NCBI GenBank assembly: GCA_035222895.1
Contig: JAVYIG010002386.1
Location: 1-64,000, forward strand
Reading direction: 5' to 3'
Source: Strongylocentrotus droebachiensis
Lineage: Eukaryota; Echinodermata; Echinoidea; Camarodonta; Strongylocentrotidae
Length of the DNA stretch: 64,000 nt
The position numbers and the translations under genes are program-made. Below, one piece after another: positions 45,476-58,300 of this stretch. The stretch's first letter is position 1; each line of letters opens with the position of its first letter. The notes under the pieces were generated by a model. It was not told the origin of the DNA, ran no database searches, and was given only the letters and a program-made list of their open reading frames with translations.

Positions 45476-45938
45476 TTGGGGTCATGCAGTGTATGAATAT
45501 GTACAAACCGGAACAATAGAAGAACTCTCGTGCGAATAAAAACTTAATTCAAGCGAATAAATCACAAAAGCGTTAACAGTGACCTTCCTCAAAAGATAGA
45601 CCATCTACAGTGTTCAGTGAATACATGTATATAAATTTATATGAGAAGCAGGAATTCAAATAAGTACACTGGTTATGCTATGCTGGTCACATACGTGCAT
45701 ACCGTCGCGTCGTCTGCACCGGTGGAATATGGGACTCTCACGTTCCATAGTCCAATCGTTTTGATATCATATCGGGCAATATACAAAAGAATGCACGAAG
45801 TTCACTCTGTTTTACACGATATGTGCTACGCTATTTATCAGTACTAAAGAGTTTCGTCGTTTTGGATTGATAAATCTATAGTCATCTATTTTTAGGGATA
45901 TATTATTACTCGATCTCCGACATTGGTGCATCATTCAT
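45476..45938 (+). promoter_or_regulatory. UGT upstream flank, copy B
   Basis: Collinear with 29,369-29,876 and lying directly 5' of the copy B start codon. Candidate promoter and leader region by position and paralogue conservation; no core element identified with confidence. Confidence 0.4.
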
Positions 45939-46002
45939 ATCTCGATCTGTTAACAACCCGGGTTCCTCGGGGAGCAGTTAGCTGTCGTGGATCTTTAAGA
46001 CA

Positions 46003-46323
46003 ATGGCGAATACATCACTTCTGCCGCGGAGACAAAGTCTGGTCCCATTCATATGTTTCTGTGTCGTGATTTTTACCCTACCTTCAAGCCAGGCGGGCAA
46101 CGTCCTCATCACCACAAGTCTGGGAGAAGGTTCACATTATTTTGTTGGGAAGACGATCGGAAAGTACCTGGTGAAACATGGTCATAATGTAACAATGCTA
46201 GTCAGCGAAGCTTATGCTCATCGGGCTGAAAATCCAGATGACGCGGAGCTGAATTTCATCGTTTTTCATCAGTCAGCCGAACAGATCGAGTCAGTGAAAG
46301 AAAGACATCTGTCCTTCTCAAAG
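46003..46323 (+). CDS. UGT copy B exon 1
   Basis: Residues 1-107: signal peptide, then NVLITTSLGEGSHYFVGK with His45. The ATG is preceded by AGAC. The donor is CAAAG|GTAGGC. Only a few residues differ from copy A. Confidence 0.92.
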
Positions 46324-49300
46324 GTAGGCTCTATTTCTCATTTACTATTTCAAGGATAGTACTGTAATTGAAAGAAGACTCCCAGTTCATGATAACATTA
46401 ACTATTAAAATGATAATAAGGAAAAGACGCTATCAACTGTATAATCAAAATAAACATGATAAAGGTATGACATTATTATAAAGCACATCATCACACCATA
46501 TAACAATTATTCTAACTGAAAAAATAGATATTTGGCGTTTTCCAATTAAGGTATATCTTACAGCATTTTCTTTTTAGATTGGTGTGTTATTTCAAACTAG
46601 TATTGCAACTCTTATATAACTCACAGTTGTTGGATCATTAGAAACTCTTGGTCCTATGTGAATCGGCGGGAATTAAATTTAAATACAAAATAATTACACT
46701 TAAAACAAAAGTCAATCAGAACAAACGTGAGTACATTGCATGGTAAACATTATAAAAGGACGAGTTGAATGATTTCATAAGTGATCATCGTAAAACGTAT
46801 GTACGTGCTGCAAAATATTATATTACAAACCCGATGGGCCTAAGATAATAAAATAATGAAGGCGGCCTTTTTGTGTTGTTCACCAGGATTATTTTGGATA
46901 ATGACAATTTCAGTAATATTATGCCGTTCTTGTAAAGCGCATATCACATTACGATATAACGGATGCGGTTCCAAGGCCAACTACGGATACAGTTTTGGCC
47001 TAGGCCTATATAGTTTGCACGGGTACATGTGCATGGTCATATTTATGTATGTTATGATGGTAACGAGGTATTGCACAGTGATTTTGAATAACGCCGGGTA
47101 TAATATTTCTCTCGCTGAAATTAAGAGGGCTTATGGTCATGATAATAATCTTATATGGTTTATGTTTCTTTTGAGCATACACTTCACCGACAACGTATAA
47201 TTAGATTTAAATTTGAGTAATCTATAAAGCCTATCAGCCAAAATAATGTAGTGAATTGTTATAGAAATGACACATTCGTTGTCAATTTATGTCCGAAACG
47301 TTACAATATTGAAGAGTGGCTTATTTTATTTTATTTTTTGTTGGGGGGGGGGGGGGGGGGCGAGCTGGAGAAAAAAAATCCTTATCACCCACTCTTACAT
47401 GCAGGCCCCGCTGAACGTTTTTCAAATTGGGGTCTAGGGGCAAATCCCCGGCGGGGGTCAAGGGGTATGGGCATCAGTGGCGGATCCAGGAATTTCTTAC
47501 CGGGGGGGGGGGGGGGGGGGGCACAAAATTGTATGGGGTGAAATATATATAAAACGATGGAGCAACAGAACGAGGCTTTAGCGGCGAGGGAGCGGAGCGA
47601 CCAAGCGGGGGTGGGTTTGGGAGGGATTTAGACGCATTTCCAGGCACTTCCTGAGTAATGATGTAAAACTGCTTTCTCCTACCCCCTCCTAGCCTATAAT
47701 CTAGGCGGAGTGCCGAGCTTTTTTCTTTGCTGCTAGACTAACCCTAAGCAGAACGTCTGATACGGCGAGACTACGAACCGTGAGCCGTGAAGGTGAGCCG
47801 CTTCGCGACTCACGGTTCGTAGTCTCGCCGTATCAGACGTTCTGCTTAGGGTTAGCCTAGCAGCAAAGAAAAAAGCTCGGCACTCCGCCTAGATTATAGG
47901 CTAACCCCCTCCAAGAGTAGGGATCTTTTGCAATTTGAGAACCACATATGGCGCATTAATGTTCACCGGCACATCCTAGAAAAAACCTAGGGCTTCTGAT
48001 TGGTTAGAAGTTAGAGAAAAGTGATTTGTCACGTCGTGAGACGTTGTATATGCTTCGTTGCTGCACAATGTACAAAGACGATGATCCGGGACTTCACCAT
48101 TGTAGTACTTGCAAAATTAAATCGAGTGTATAAACTGTGTTGTTATCAGGGGCGCCGCTAGACCTTTGTCAGTGACGGAGGGGCCTGGAAGGTGTAGAGA
48201 CCACCGATTACCGACAAAGCTAGCCACCAATTACCGACAAATATATTAATGTCAATGTCCCTATGTCTACAAATTAAACCCTATAAACCCGGGGCCAGGA
48301 ACTAATTTATATCTAAGTTTTTTTTCCCTCCTGCGCGAAGCGCGGAAGCTTTGCTCTGACCCTTCATTAAGTGGAAGCTTTCAACTTTTATTAAATTATT
48401 AGAGAAAGAAGACGATTCGTTGTATCGTGTCCTTGTGTGAATTCAGTTTTTCCCCTACCGCACGAAGCTTGTTATCTCCCGGTGGTGCTTGTCGCAGTAG
48501 CTTCTGGAAAGGAATTTTCTACTAGTGTTATACTGTTAGTGGCCACTACGACCCGTTAGTGACTTTAAAAAACATATGCTCTTCCTGGCTATTAGTATTT
48601 GGGAATGTGTCAGTTTGTAACAGAAATGAAGAAACGCGGATTTACGGTTAAAAATCATGTGATATCAGGTACATTTATAAATCACTAATTTGTATGGAAT
48701 TCAAAATAAGTCATGGTTTAATCCCCCCCCCCCCCCCACCCGTACGCCAGTGATATTGAATATACTTCGTGAGTCGTTACCTATGTTAATAGGACACTAA
48801 ATCATGTTCAAAGACCTTGGAAGTGTCCTCACGTTATAGCCTACAATCTGCGGACGTGTTTTCCACAAATTGACTTGGCGGGGGGGGGGGGGGGGGCGAA
48901 TAATCCACACATTGAGGAAGGAACAAGAACTGCTCTCGGCATAATTATGTACGTTTCAAATTGTGTTTGTTTGTTCGTTTATTTGTTGATGTATTTGTTG
49001 TGATGCGTGTACCGACTCTAGTCCTGGATGGATACACTATACTTATATGTTGACATGCATGCACTTACATTTGTCCCTTTGTTTTCAGTATTATTTAGTT
49101 ATTTACAACTTACATATTGATTTATTTAATATTTATTAATCAATTCTTTCGTTTATTCACTTTTGATAGAATGCACTAGAACCGAGTGGCGCGGCGTACA
49201 TATGGAAACTCATTCAAGCACATCGACAGGGGGCCGCCGACGACTGCGATGATCTCCTCGGACAGAATCCCGACGTCATGCGCCGACTCGAAGCGGGGAA

Positions 49301-52300
49301 CTTCGACGTTGTCATCTATGACATGATTTGGTTGTGCAGCTTGATGTTGGCAATGAAACTGAACGTGCCCGCTGTGTTATCCTCCCCCATGGCTGCCCCG
49401 ACGATGCTCTCTATGTACGTGGGAAACCCGGTGAATCTGGCATACACTCCTGACATGATGAATGGTTACAATAACAAAATGACATTCTTCCAGGTTAGTT
49501 TATTTGTATTTTATTCATCTATTTTTTTCGCCTATTCATTTTTCATATCATATATTAATCAATTCATTCATTTTTGTTTTTTGTTATTCATTTATCTTTG
49601 TATTAATTCATTCATCCAATTTATTTGATATCATTTACTCAATTATACCCCTATTTATTATTTATTCAAATTCATTCATGTTTTCATTTAAACATACATT
49701 TCTTTGGATTTATTCACTTATTTATTCATTTATTTCTTCATACATTAATAATAATAATAACTAGACATATAATACTTGTTTGGAACAAGTATAGGTGGGC
49801 TGGTCAACTTAAATTTGAGACAAAATAGAGCAAAAATAAGCGAGATACTGCTTAAATATTCTTGAAAAACAATATCATGTAGTTTCATGACGTGAACGAA
49901 ATTCACCTTCTATAGGGATAACGCAAATTATGAAGGCCTTTTGACATGAGGCCTTTAATCGAGATTTTCAGTATGATGACGTCATCAAAATGAAAAATGG
50001 TTTTTACTGAGCTGATAGAGAATTGTCTTAGCTACAACATATCGAAATTTTGAAGAAAATCGATCAATATTTACAGAGATACAATCAATTTTCCATAAAT
50101 ATGCTGACGTCATAATATGCAAATTCGTATTTTGAGTTCCAAGGCCATTATGATGATGTCACGATACACCTAATGGCCAAATGAGACATGGAATCATATC
50201 TCCCACTCATACTCTATCTAAATATGAAAAAAAATTGAAGGTCACGGTTCATTCCAAAGAGCTATAATGAATTTTGTATAGGCATGTTTTTGCCCATATA
50301 TGCTATGTATTAAAAGAGCTCGCGCGCACTGACATTTATCTTGAATTGACGCTCATCTTGTTATTAATGGTCATAAAGAGATAAACATGGTATCAAATTC
50401 CTTGAAAAAATATAATAAATATCATGAAGAAAAAAAAATGGCGATTTTATGTTTTGTAATGGTGTTACGCGCGAAAACGCGCGCGCATGTGCTTACGCGC
50501 GATTTTTTATAAAATGCTTAAAATGACCTGAAACGTATGCAAAAAAAATTTAAGACGATTTCGAGCATTTAAAATTTTTGCGCGCGTAATGACGCGCGGA
50601 CGTACGCGCACGCGCGCGTTTTTTGACCTGAATTTGACCGGACTGATATTGACCTTGATCATGATAAATATGAATGAGATATTACTTTTGGTTATGAAGA
50701 TATGATCATAAGTTGATTTTCAAAATTTTTCACAAAATGGCGCCTAGATGACGTCATCAGTCAAGGTCAAGGTCGAAAAATTTGCTGTGTTTTGTGAATA
50801 TGCCTATACATATGTGTGTTAAATTTTAAGATATTTGATTGAGCCATTTTCAAATTATCTTGAACACAAAAAAGTGGGTCGAAATAAGAAAAATAAACTA
50901 GACATATAATACTTGTTTGGAACAAGTATAGGTGGGCTGGTCAACTAAAATTCGAGACAAAATAGAACAAAAAGAAGCGAGATACTGCTTAAAAATTCTT
51001 AAAAAGCAATATCATGTAGTTTCCTGACGTGAACGAAATTCACCTTCTATAGGGATAACACGCAAATTATGAAATTTCTGACATGATGCCTTTAATCGAA
51101 ATTTTCACTATGATGACGTCATCAAAATGAAAAATAGTGTTGACTGAGCTTGTAGAAAATTGTCTTAGCTACATCATATTGAAATTTGGAAGAAAATCGA
51201 TCAATATTTACAGAGATACAATCAATGTTACATAAATATGCTGACGTCATTATATGCAAATTCGTATTTTGAGTTCCAAGGCCATTATGATGATGTCACG
51301 ATATACTTAATGGCCAAATGAGACATGGAATCATATTTCCGACTCATACTCTATCTAAATATGAAAAAACATTGAAGGTCACGGTTCATTCCAAAGAGCT
51401 ATAATGGATTTTGTATAGGCATGTTTTTGCCCATATATGCTATGTAATAAAAGAGCTCGCGCGCACGGACATTTATCTTGACTTGACGCTCATCTTGTTA
51501 TTAATGGTCATAAAGAGATAAACATGGTATCAAATTCCTCGAAAAAATTTGAGAAATATCATGAAAGAAAAAAAAATGGCGATTCTATGTTGTGTAATGG
51601 TGTTACGCGCGAAAACGCGCGCGCATGCTCTTACGCGCGATTTTTTTATAAAATGCTTAAAATGACCTGAAACGTATGCAAAATAAATTTGAGACGATTT
51701 TGAGCATTTACATTTTTTGCGCGCGCACTGACGCGCGGACGTACGCGCACGCGCGCGTTTTTTTACCTGAAATTGATTGGACTGATATTGACCTTGATCA
51801 TGATAAATATGAATAAGAAATTACTTTTGGTTATGAAGATATGATCATGAGTTGATTTTCAAAATTTTTCACAAAATGGCGCCTAGATGACGTCATCAGT
51901 CAAGGTCAAGGTCGAAAAATTTGCTGTGTTTTGTGAATATGCCTATACATATGTGTGTTAAATTTTAAGATATTTGATTGAGCCATTTTCAAATTATCTT
52001 GAACACAAAAAAGTGGGTCGAAATAAGAAAAATAAATAATAAACTAGACATATAATACTTGTTTGGAACAAGTATAGGTGGGCTGGTCAACTTAAATTTG
52101 AGACAAAATAGAGCAAAAATAAGCGAGATACTGCTTAAATATTCTTGAAAAACAATATCATGTAGTTTCATGACGTGAACGAAATTCACCTTCTATAGGG
52201 ATAACGCAAATTATGAAGGCCTTTTGACATGAGGCCTTTAATCGAGATTTTCAGTATGATGACGTCATCAAAATGAAAAATGGTTTTTACTGAGCTGATA

Positions 52301-55300
52301 GAGAATTGTCTTAGCTACAACATATCGAAATTTTGAAGAAAATCGATCAATATTTACAGAGATACAATCAATTTTCCATAAATATGCTGACGTCATAATA
52401 TGCAAATTCGTATTTTGAGTTCCAAGGCCATTATGATGATGTCACGATACACCTAATGGCCAAATGAGACATGGAATCATATCTCCCACTCATACTCTAT
52501 CTAAATATGAAAAAAATTGAAGGTCACGGTTCATTCCAAAGAGCTATAATGAATTTTGTATAGGCATGTTTTTGCCCATATATGCTATGTATTAAAAGAG
52601 CTCGCGCGCACTGACATTTATCTTGAATTGACGCTCATCTTGTTATTAATGGTCATAAAGAGATAAACATGGTATCAAATTCCTTGAAAAAATATAATAA
52701 ATATCATGAAGAAAAAAAAATGGCGATTTTATGTTTTGTAATGGTGTTACGCGCGAAAACGCGCGCGCATGTGCTTACGCGCGATTTTTTATAAAATGCT
52801 TAAAATGACCTGAAACGTATGCAAAAAAAATTTAAGACGATTTCGAGCATTTAAAATTTTTGCGCGCGTAATGACGCGCGGACGTACGCGCACGCGCGCG
52901 TTTTTTGACCTGAATTTGACCGGACTGATATTGACCTTGATCATGATAAATATGAATGAGATATTACTTTTGGTTATGAAGATATGATCATAAGTTGATT
53001 TTCAAAATTTTTCACAAAATGGCGCCTAGATGACGTCATCAGTCAAGGTCAAGGTCGAAAAATTTGCTGTGTTTTGTGAATATGCCTATACATATGTGTG
53101 TTAAATTTTAAGATATTTGATTGAGCCATTTTCAAATTATCTTGAACACAAAAAAGTGGGTCGAAATAAGAAAAATAAATAATAAATAAATAATAATAAT
53201 AATAAAGGCAATTTTAACAAAATTATAAGGTGGTCTGTATTAGATACAGCCCACCTAATAAATAATAATAATAATAAAGGCAATTTTAACAAAATTATAA
53301 GGTGGTCTGTATTAGATACAGCCCACCTAATAAATAAACTAGACATATAATACTTGTTTGGAACAAGTATAGGTGGGCTGGTCAACTTAAATTTGAGACA
53401 AAATAGAGCAAAAATAAGCGAGATACTGCTTAAATATTCTTGAAAAACAATATCATGTAGTTTCATGACGTGAACGAAATTCACCTTCTATAGGGATAAC
53501 GCAAATTATGAAGGCCTTTTGACATGAGGCCTTTAATCGAGATTTTCAGTATGATGACGTCATCAAAATGAAAAATGGTTTTTACTGAGCTGATAGAGAA
53601 TTGTCTTAGCTACAACATATCGAAATTTTGAAGAAAATCGATCAATATTTACAGAGATACAATCAATTTTCCATAAATATGCTGACGTCATAATATGCAA
53701 ATTCGTATTTTGAGTTCCAAGGCCATTATGATGATGTCACGATACACCTAATGGCCAAATGAGACATGGAATCATATCTCCCACTCATACTCTATCTAAA
53801 TATGAAAAAAAATTGAAGGTCACGGTTCATTCCAAAGAGCTATAATGAATTTTGTATAGGCATGTTTTTGCCCATATATGCTATGTATTAAAAGAGCTCG
53901 CGCGCACTGACATTTATCTTGAATTGACGCTCATCTTGTTATTAATGGTCATAAAGAGATAAACATGGTATCAAATTCCTTGAAAAAATATAATAAATAT
54001 CATGAAGAAAAAAAAATGGCGATTTTATGTTTTGTAATGGTGTTACGCGCGAAAACGCGCGCGCATGTGCTTACGCGCGATTTTTTATAAAATGCTTAAA
54101 ATGACCTGAAACGTATGCAAAAAAAATTTAAGACGATTTCGAGCATTTAAAATTTTTGCGCGCGTAATGACGCGCGGACGTACGCGCACGCGCGCGTTTT
54201 TTGACCTGAATTTGACCGGACTGATATTGACCTTGATCATGATAAATATGAATGAGATATTACTTTTGGTTATGAAGATATGATCATAAGTTGATTTTCA
54301 AAATTTTTCACAAAATGGCGCCTAGATGACGTCATCAGTCAAGGTCAAGGTCGAGAAAATTGGCTGTGTTTTGTGAATATGCCTATACATATGTGTGTTA
54401 AATTTTAAGATATTTGATTGAGCCATTTTCAAATTATCTTGAACACAAAAAAGTGGGTCGAAATAAGAAAAATAAATAAATAACTAGACATATAATACTT
54501 GTTTGGAACAAGTATAGGTGGGCTGGTCAACTAACATTTGAGACAAAATAGAGCAAAAATAAGCGACATACTGCTAACAAATTCTTAAAAGACAATATCA
54601 TGTAGATTCATAACGTGAACTAAATTCACCTTCTATAGGCATAACACGCAAATTATGAAGTTTTTGACATGAGGCCTTTAATCAAAATTTTCACTATGAT
54701 GACGTCATCAAAATGAAAAATGGTTATTACTGCGCTTGTAGAGAATTGTCTTAGCTACAACATATCGAAATTTTGAAGAAAATTGATCAATATTTACAGA
54801 GATACAATCAATTTTACATAAATATGCTGACGTCATAATATGCAAATTCGTATTTTGAGTTCCAAGGCCATTGTGATGATGTCACGATACACTTAATGGC
54901 CAAATGAGACATGGAATCATATTTCCGACTCATACTCTATCTTAATATGAAAAAAAATTGAGGATCCCGGTGCATTCCAAAGAGCTATAACGGATTTTGT
55001 ATAGGCATGTTTTTGCCCATATATGCTATGTATTAAAAGACCTCGCGCGCACTGACATTTATCTTGAATTTACGCTCATCTTGTTAATAATGGTCATAGA
55101 GAGATAAACATGGAATCAAATTCCTTGAAAAAATATGAGAAATATCATGAAAGAAAAAAAAATGGCGATTCTATGTTTTTTAATGGTGTTACGCGCGAAA
55201 ACGCGCGCGCATGCTCGTACGCGCGATTTTTTATAAAATGCTTAAAATGACCTGAAACGTATGCAAAATAAATTTGAGATGATTTTGAGCATTTAAAAAT

Positions 55301-58300
55301 TTTGCGCGCGCAGTAACGCGCGGACGTACGCGCACGCGCGCGTTTTTTTACCTGAAATTGACCGGACTGATATTGACCTTGATTATGATAAATATGAATG
55401 AGAAATGACTTTTGGTTATGAAGATATGATCATGAGTTGATTTTCAGAAAATTTCACAAAATGGCGCCTAGATGACGTCATCAGTCAAGGTCAAGGTCGA
55501 AAAATTTCCTATGCTTTGTGAATATGCCTATACATATGTGTGTTAAATTTTAAGATATTTGATTGAGCCATTTTCAAATTATCTTGAACACAAAAAAGTG
55601 GGTCGAAATAAGAAAAATAAATAAATAAATAATAAATAAAGGCGATTTTAACAAAAATATAAGGTGGTCTGTATTAGATACAGCCCACCTGATAATAAAG
55701 GCAATTTTAACAAAATTATGAGGTGGTCTGTATTAGATACAGCCCACCTAATAATAGCCTAATAATAGCCTAATAGTCCACTCCAAATTTTATTAAACCG
55801 AAACGGAAATTCTTTTTGCCCAATTGATCGTGAGCCCGGCAGCCACTGAGCAGCGCCAGATCGACGTTGCTCTATCCCTTATTGTTGAACGCCAAACAAG
55901 GTAGCAACAACTCCCATCGTCCGCCTCATGAACGGGAGGTCGTGGGTTCGATCCCCGGCCGAGTCATACCAAAGACTTTAAACAATGGGACCTTCTGCCT
56001 TCTAGCTAGGCGCTCAGCATATTAGATTGGAGAAGGGTAATAGTAAACATGTTATGTTATGCAGGGCCCGCTGGGAGAGCATATAACTGAAGTGGCTACC
56101 CTGGGTAAATAAAACGTTATTATTATTATTTATTATTATCTGTTAACGTCTTTTGGTATGACGCGGCCGGGGTTCGAACCCACGACCTCCCGGTTGTGAG
56201 GCGGACGCTCTACTGACTGAGCCAACACTCCGGTATTGCTTTAATTCTGTATGTATTTGTTTACTAATTTCTTCATTAATTTATGTTATTTTTTAACTAT
56301 TTATACAAGGATGAGATTAAAGAATCATCAGGGATATTACAACCTGAACTGTTAATTTTCTGTTTACAGCGTGTAAACAACGTGATCGCCAACCGAGTTT
56401 TATATTCGGTATTGGAATACATGCATTCACCCTACAATACTGTCAGAGAACGACACCAGATCAGACCGGATTTATCCGGTTCTATCTCGAGTTTGGTCGG
56501 GACCTATACCGATCTGATCCTGGTCAATCTGGATTTCGCCGTCGAGTTCCCGCTCCCGCTCAACCCCAACATCATCACCATGGGGGGCATCACCGCCAGG
56601 CCAGCATCACCTTTACCAAATGTAAGATATCTTCTTTTAACACGGTCTTTGAAAAATGTGTTTCGGTTTTTAAGGATGAAAATAGTAAGAAAGGGGGAAA
56701 AACAGACAGATAAGCAAACAAATATGAACGAAAACCAGAAGAAAAACATCTACTGAATATTTACGGAGTTTAGAAGTATTTTTATGCGTGTTTTATTACT
56801 TTAACTGAACTCGCTCAAGATCAGCTCTAAATATTCTGTTAATATATTCGAAAAACGCAAGTATACAAAAGTAAATAATATATAACAAGTATAAACTTCA
56901 ATTGATGTAGCCCCCCGCCCTCACCTCTGTTTCTCTCTCATTTTCTCTCTGTCACTCTCTCTTTCTCTCTCTCTCTCCTCTTCTCCCTCTCTCTCTTACT
57001 CTCTCTCTCCCTCTCTCTTTTACTCTCTCGATCCTATATGTCATTTTATCACTCTCTATATGTCATTTTTTATAACACATTAAAAATGAGCTTGCATCAA
57101 AGCTCGTAATGATGATAAACACGATGACTTTCAATTAGCAAAAACGCTCATCCTAACTTTCCGTTGTTGAAGGTTAAAACTTTTTTAAAATCACTCTATT
57201 TTAGGTAGTTATTGATCTTGCTTAGTCCCTACTGTATAATTTGGTTTAAAGGGAAAACCAAAAATACTTGGATATGGTAAAGCGGAAAATCTGTGAGTAC
57301 TGAATTCTTTTAGAACAAACCGGTATGGGATAAGAAAGTTGTTAACAATATGGGATTTAAAAAATGCATTGTAAGGTTTTATTTAAATGCTAAAAAGGTT
57401 GAGAGAAATCCGATATACGACACAACCTTTTTAAAACTTGTCATTGATGAAAAATAAAATACATTCTGGTTTGCTATAATCCTGCAACAGCATACGTTAA
57501 AAATGGTATCCTATTCCCTACTTGTCACTTTTGGCTAGGACTTGGAAGCATTCATGCAGTCCTCTGGCGATGGGGGCGTCATCTTGTTCACTCTGGGTAG
57601 CTACGTCACGCATATCAAGCCGGAGTTCCTGGAGCCGTTCGCAGAGGTCTTCCAGCGATACCCGCAGCAGAAGATCCTGTGGCAGTTGGCAGGTGAACCC
57701 AAATTCAAACTGCCACCGAACGTGAAGACGATGCCCTGGCTGCCACAGAATGATATCTTAGGTAAGGAACACGCAGAGGTTTCCTCTGTACGGTCATAAC
57801 TGAGAATTACCATTTAATGAGAGGTAACATGGTCCAGTGGAAACATTTTCGGACTATGAATCACAGGGTTCGAGTTCCGCTGCTGCACTAATGTCCTTTT
57901 GCAAGATGTTAATCCACATTTACCACTCTTTACTCAGGTATGAATTGGGTACCGGTAGGAAAAAATTCCTTGACTTCTGTGAGCACCGAAATCCGTAGCC
58001 TCGCAGAGCTATATCATGTAAAGCAAAAGGCCACTTGTTATACAGTGGTCTTCCCTTTTGCTTGGGTTAGTAAGACAGACAGGTTTGACTGAACAGTCAG
58101 ACTTGTCTTTATGGCCTTCTTTCTATGATTAACGTCATCTATTTACAGGTGACACATAATCGGTTTCCGTTTGACGGCCTCGACAGACAGGTTTGACGTA
58201 TTCAAGATTGCAAACTATTTCATTCGTGATTGCTTTCAGGTCACCCAAAGACGCGTCTCTTCATCTTCCACGGTGGCAACAACGGGTTCTACGAGACCAT

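Noticed and set aside
46856..47200. 114-codon frame with hydrophobic segments in UGT copy B intron 1
   Set aside because: No splice context, no counterpart in copy A, no recognised domain; likely chance.
49761..55620. CRISPR-like array
   Set aside because: The units are >1.1 kb, eukaryotic intronic and have no short repeat/spacer structure.
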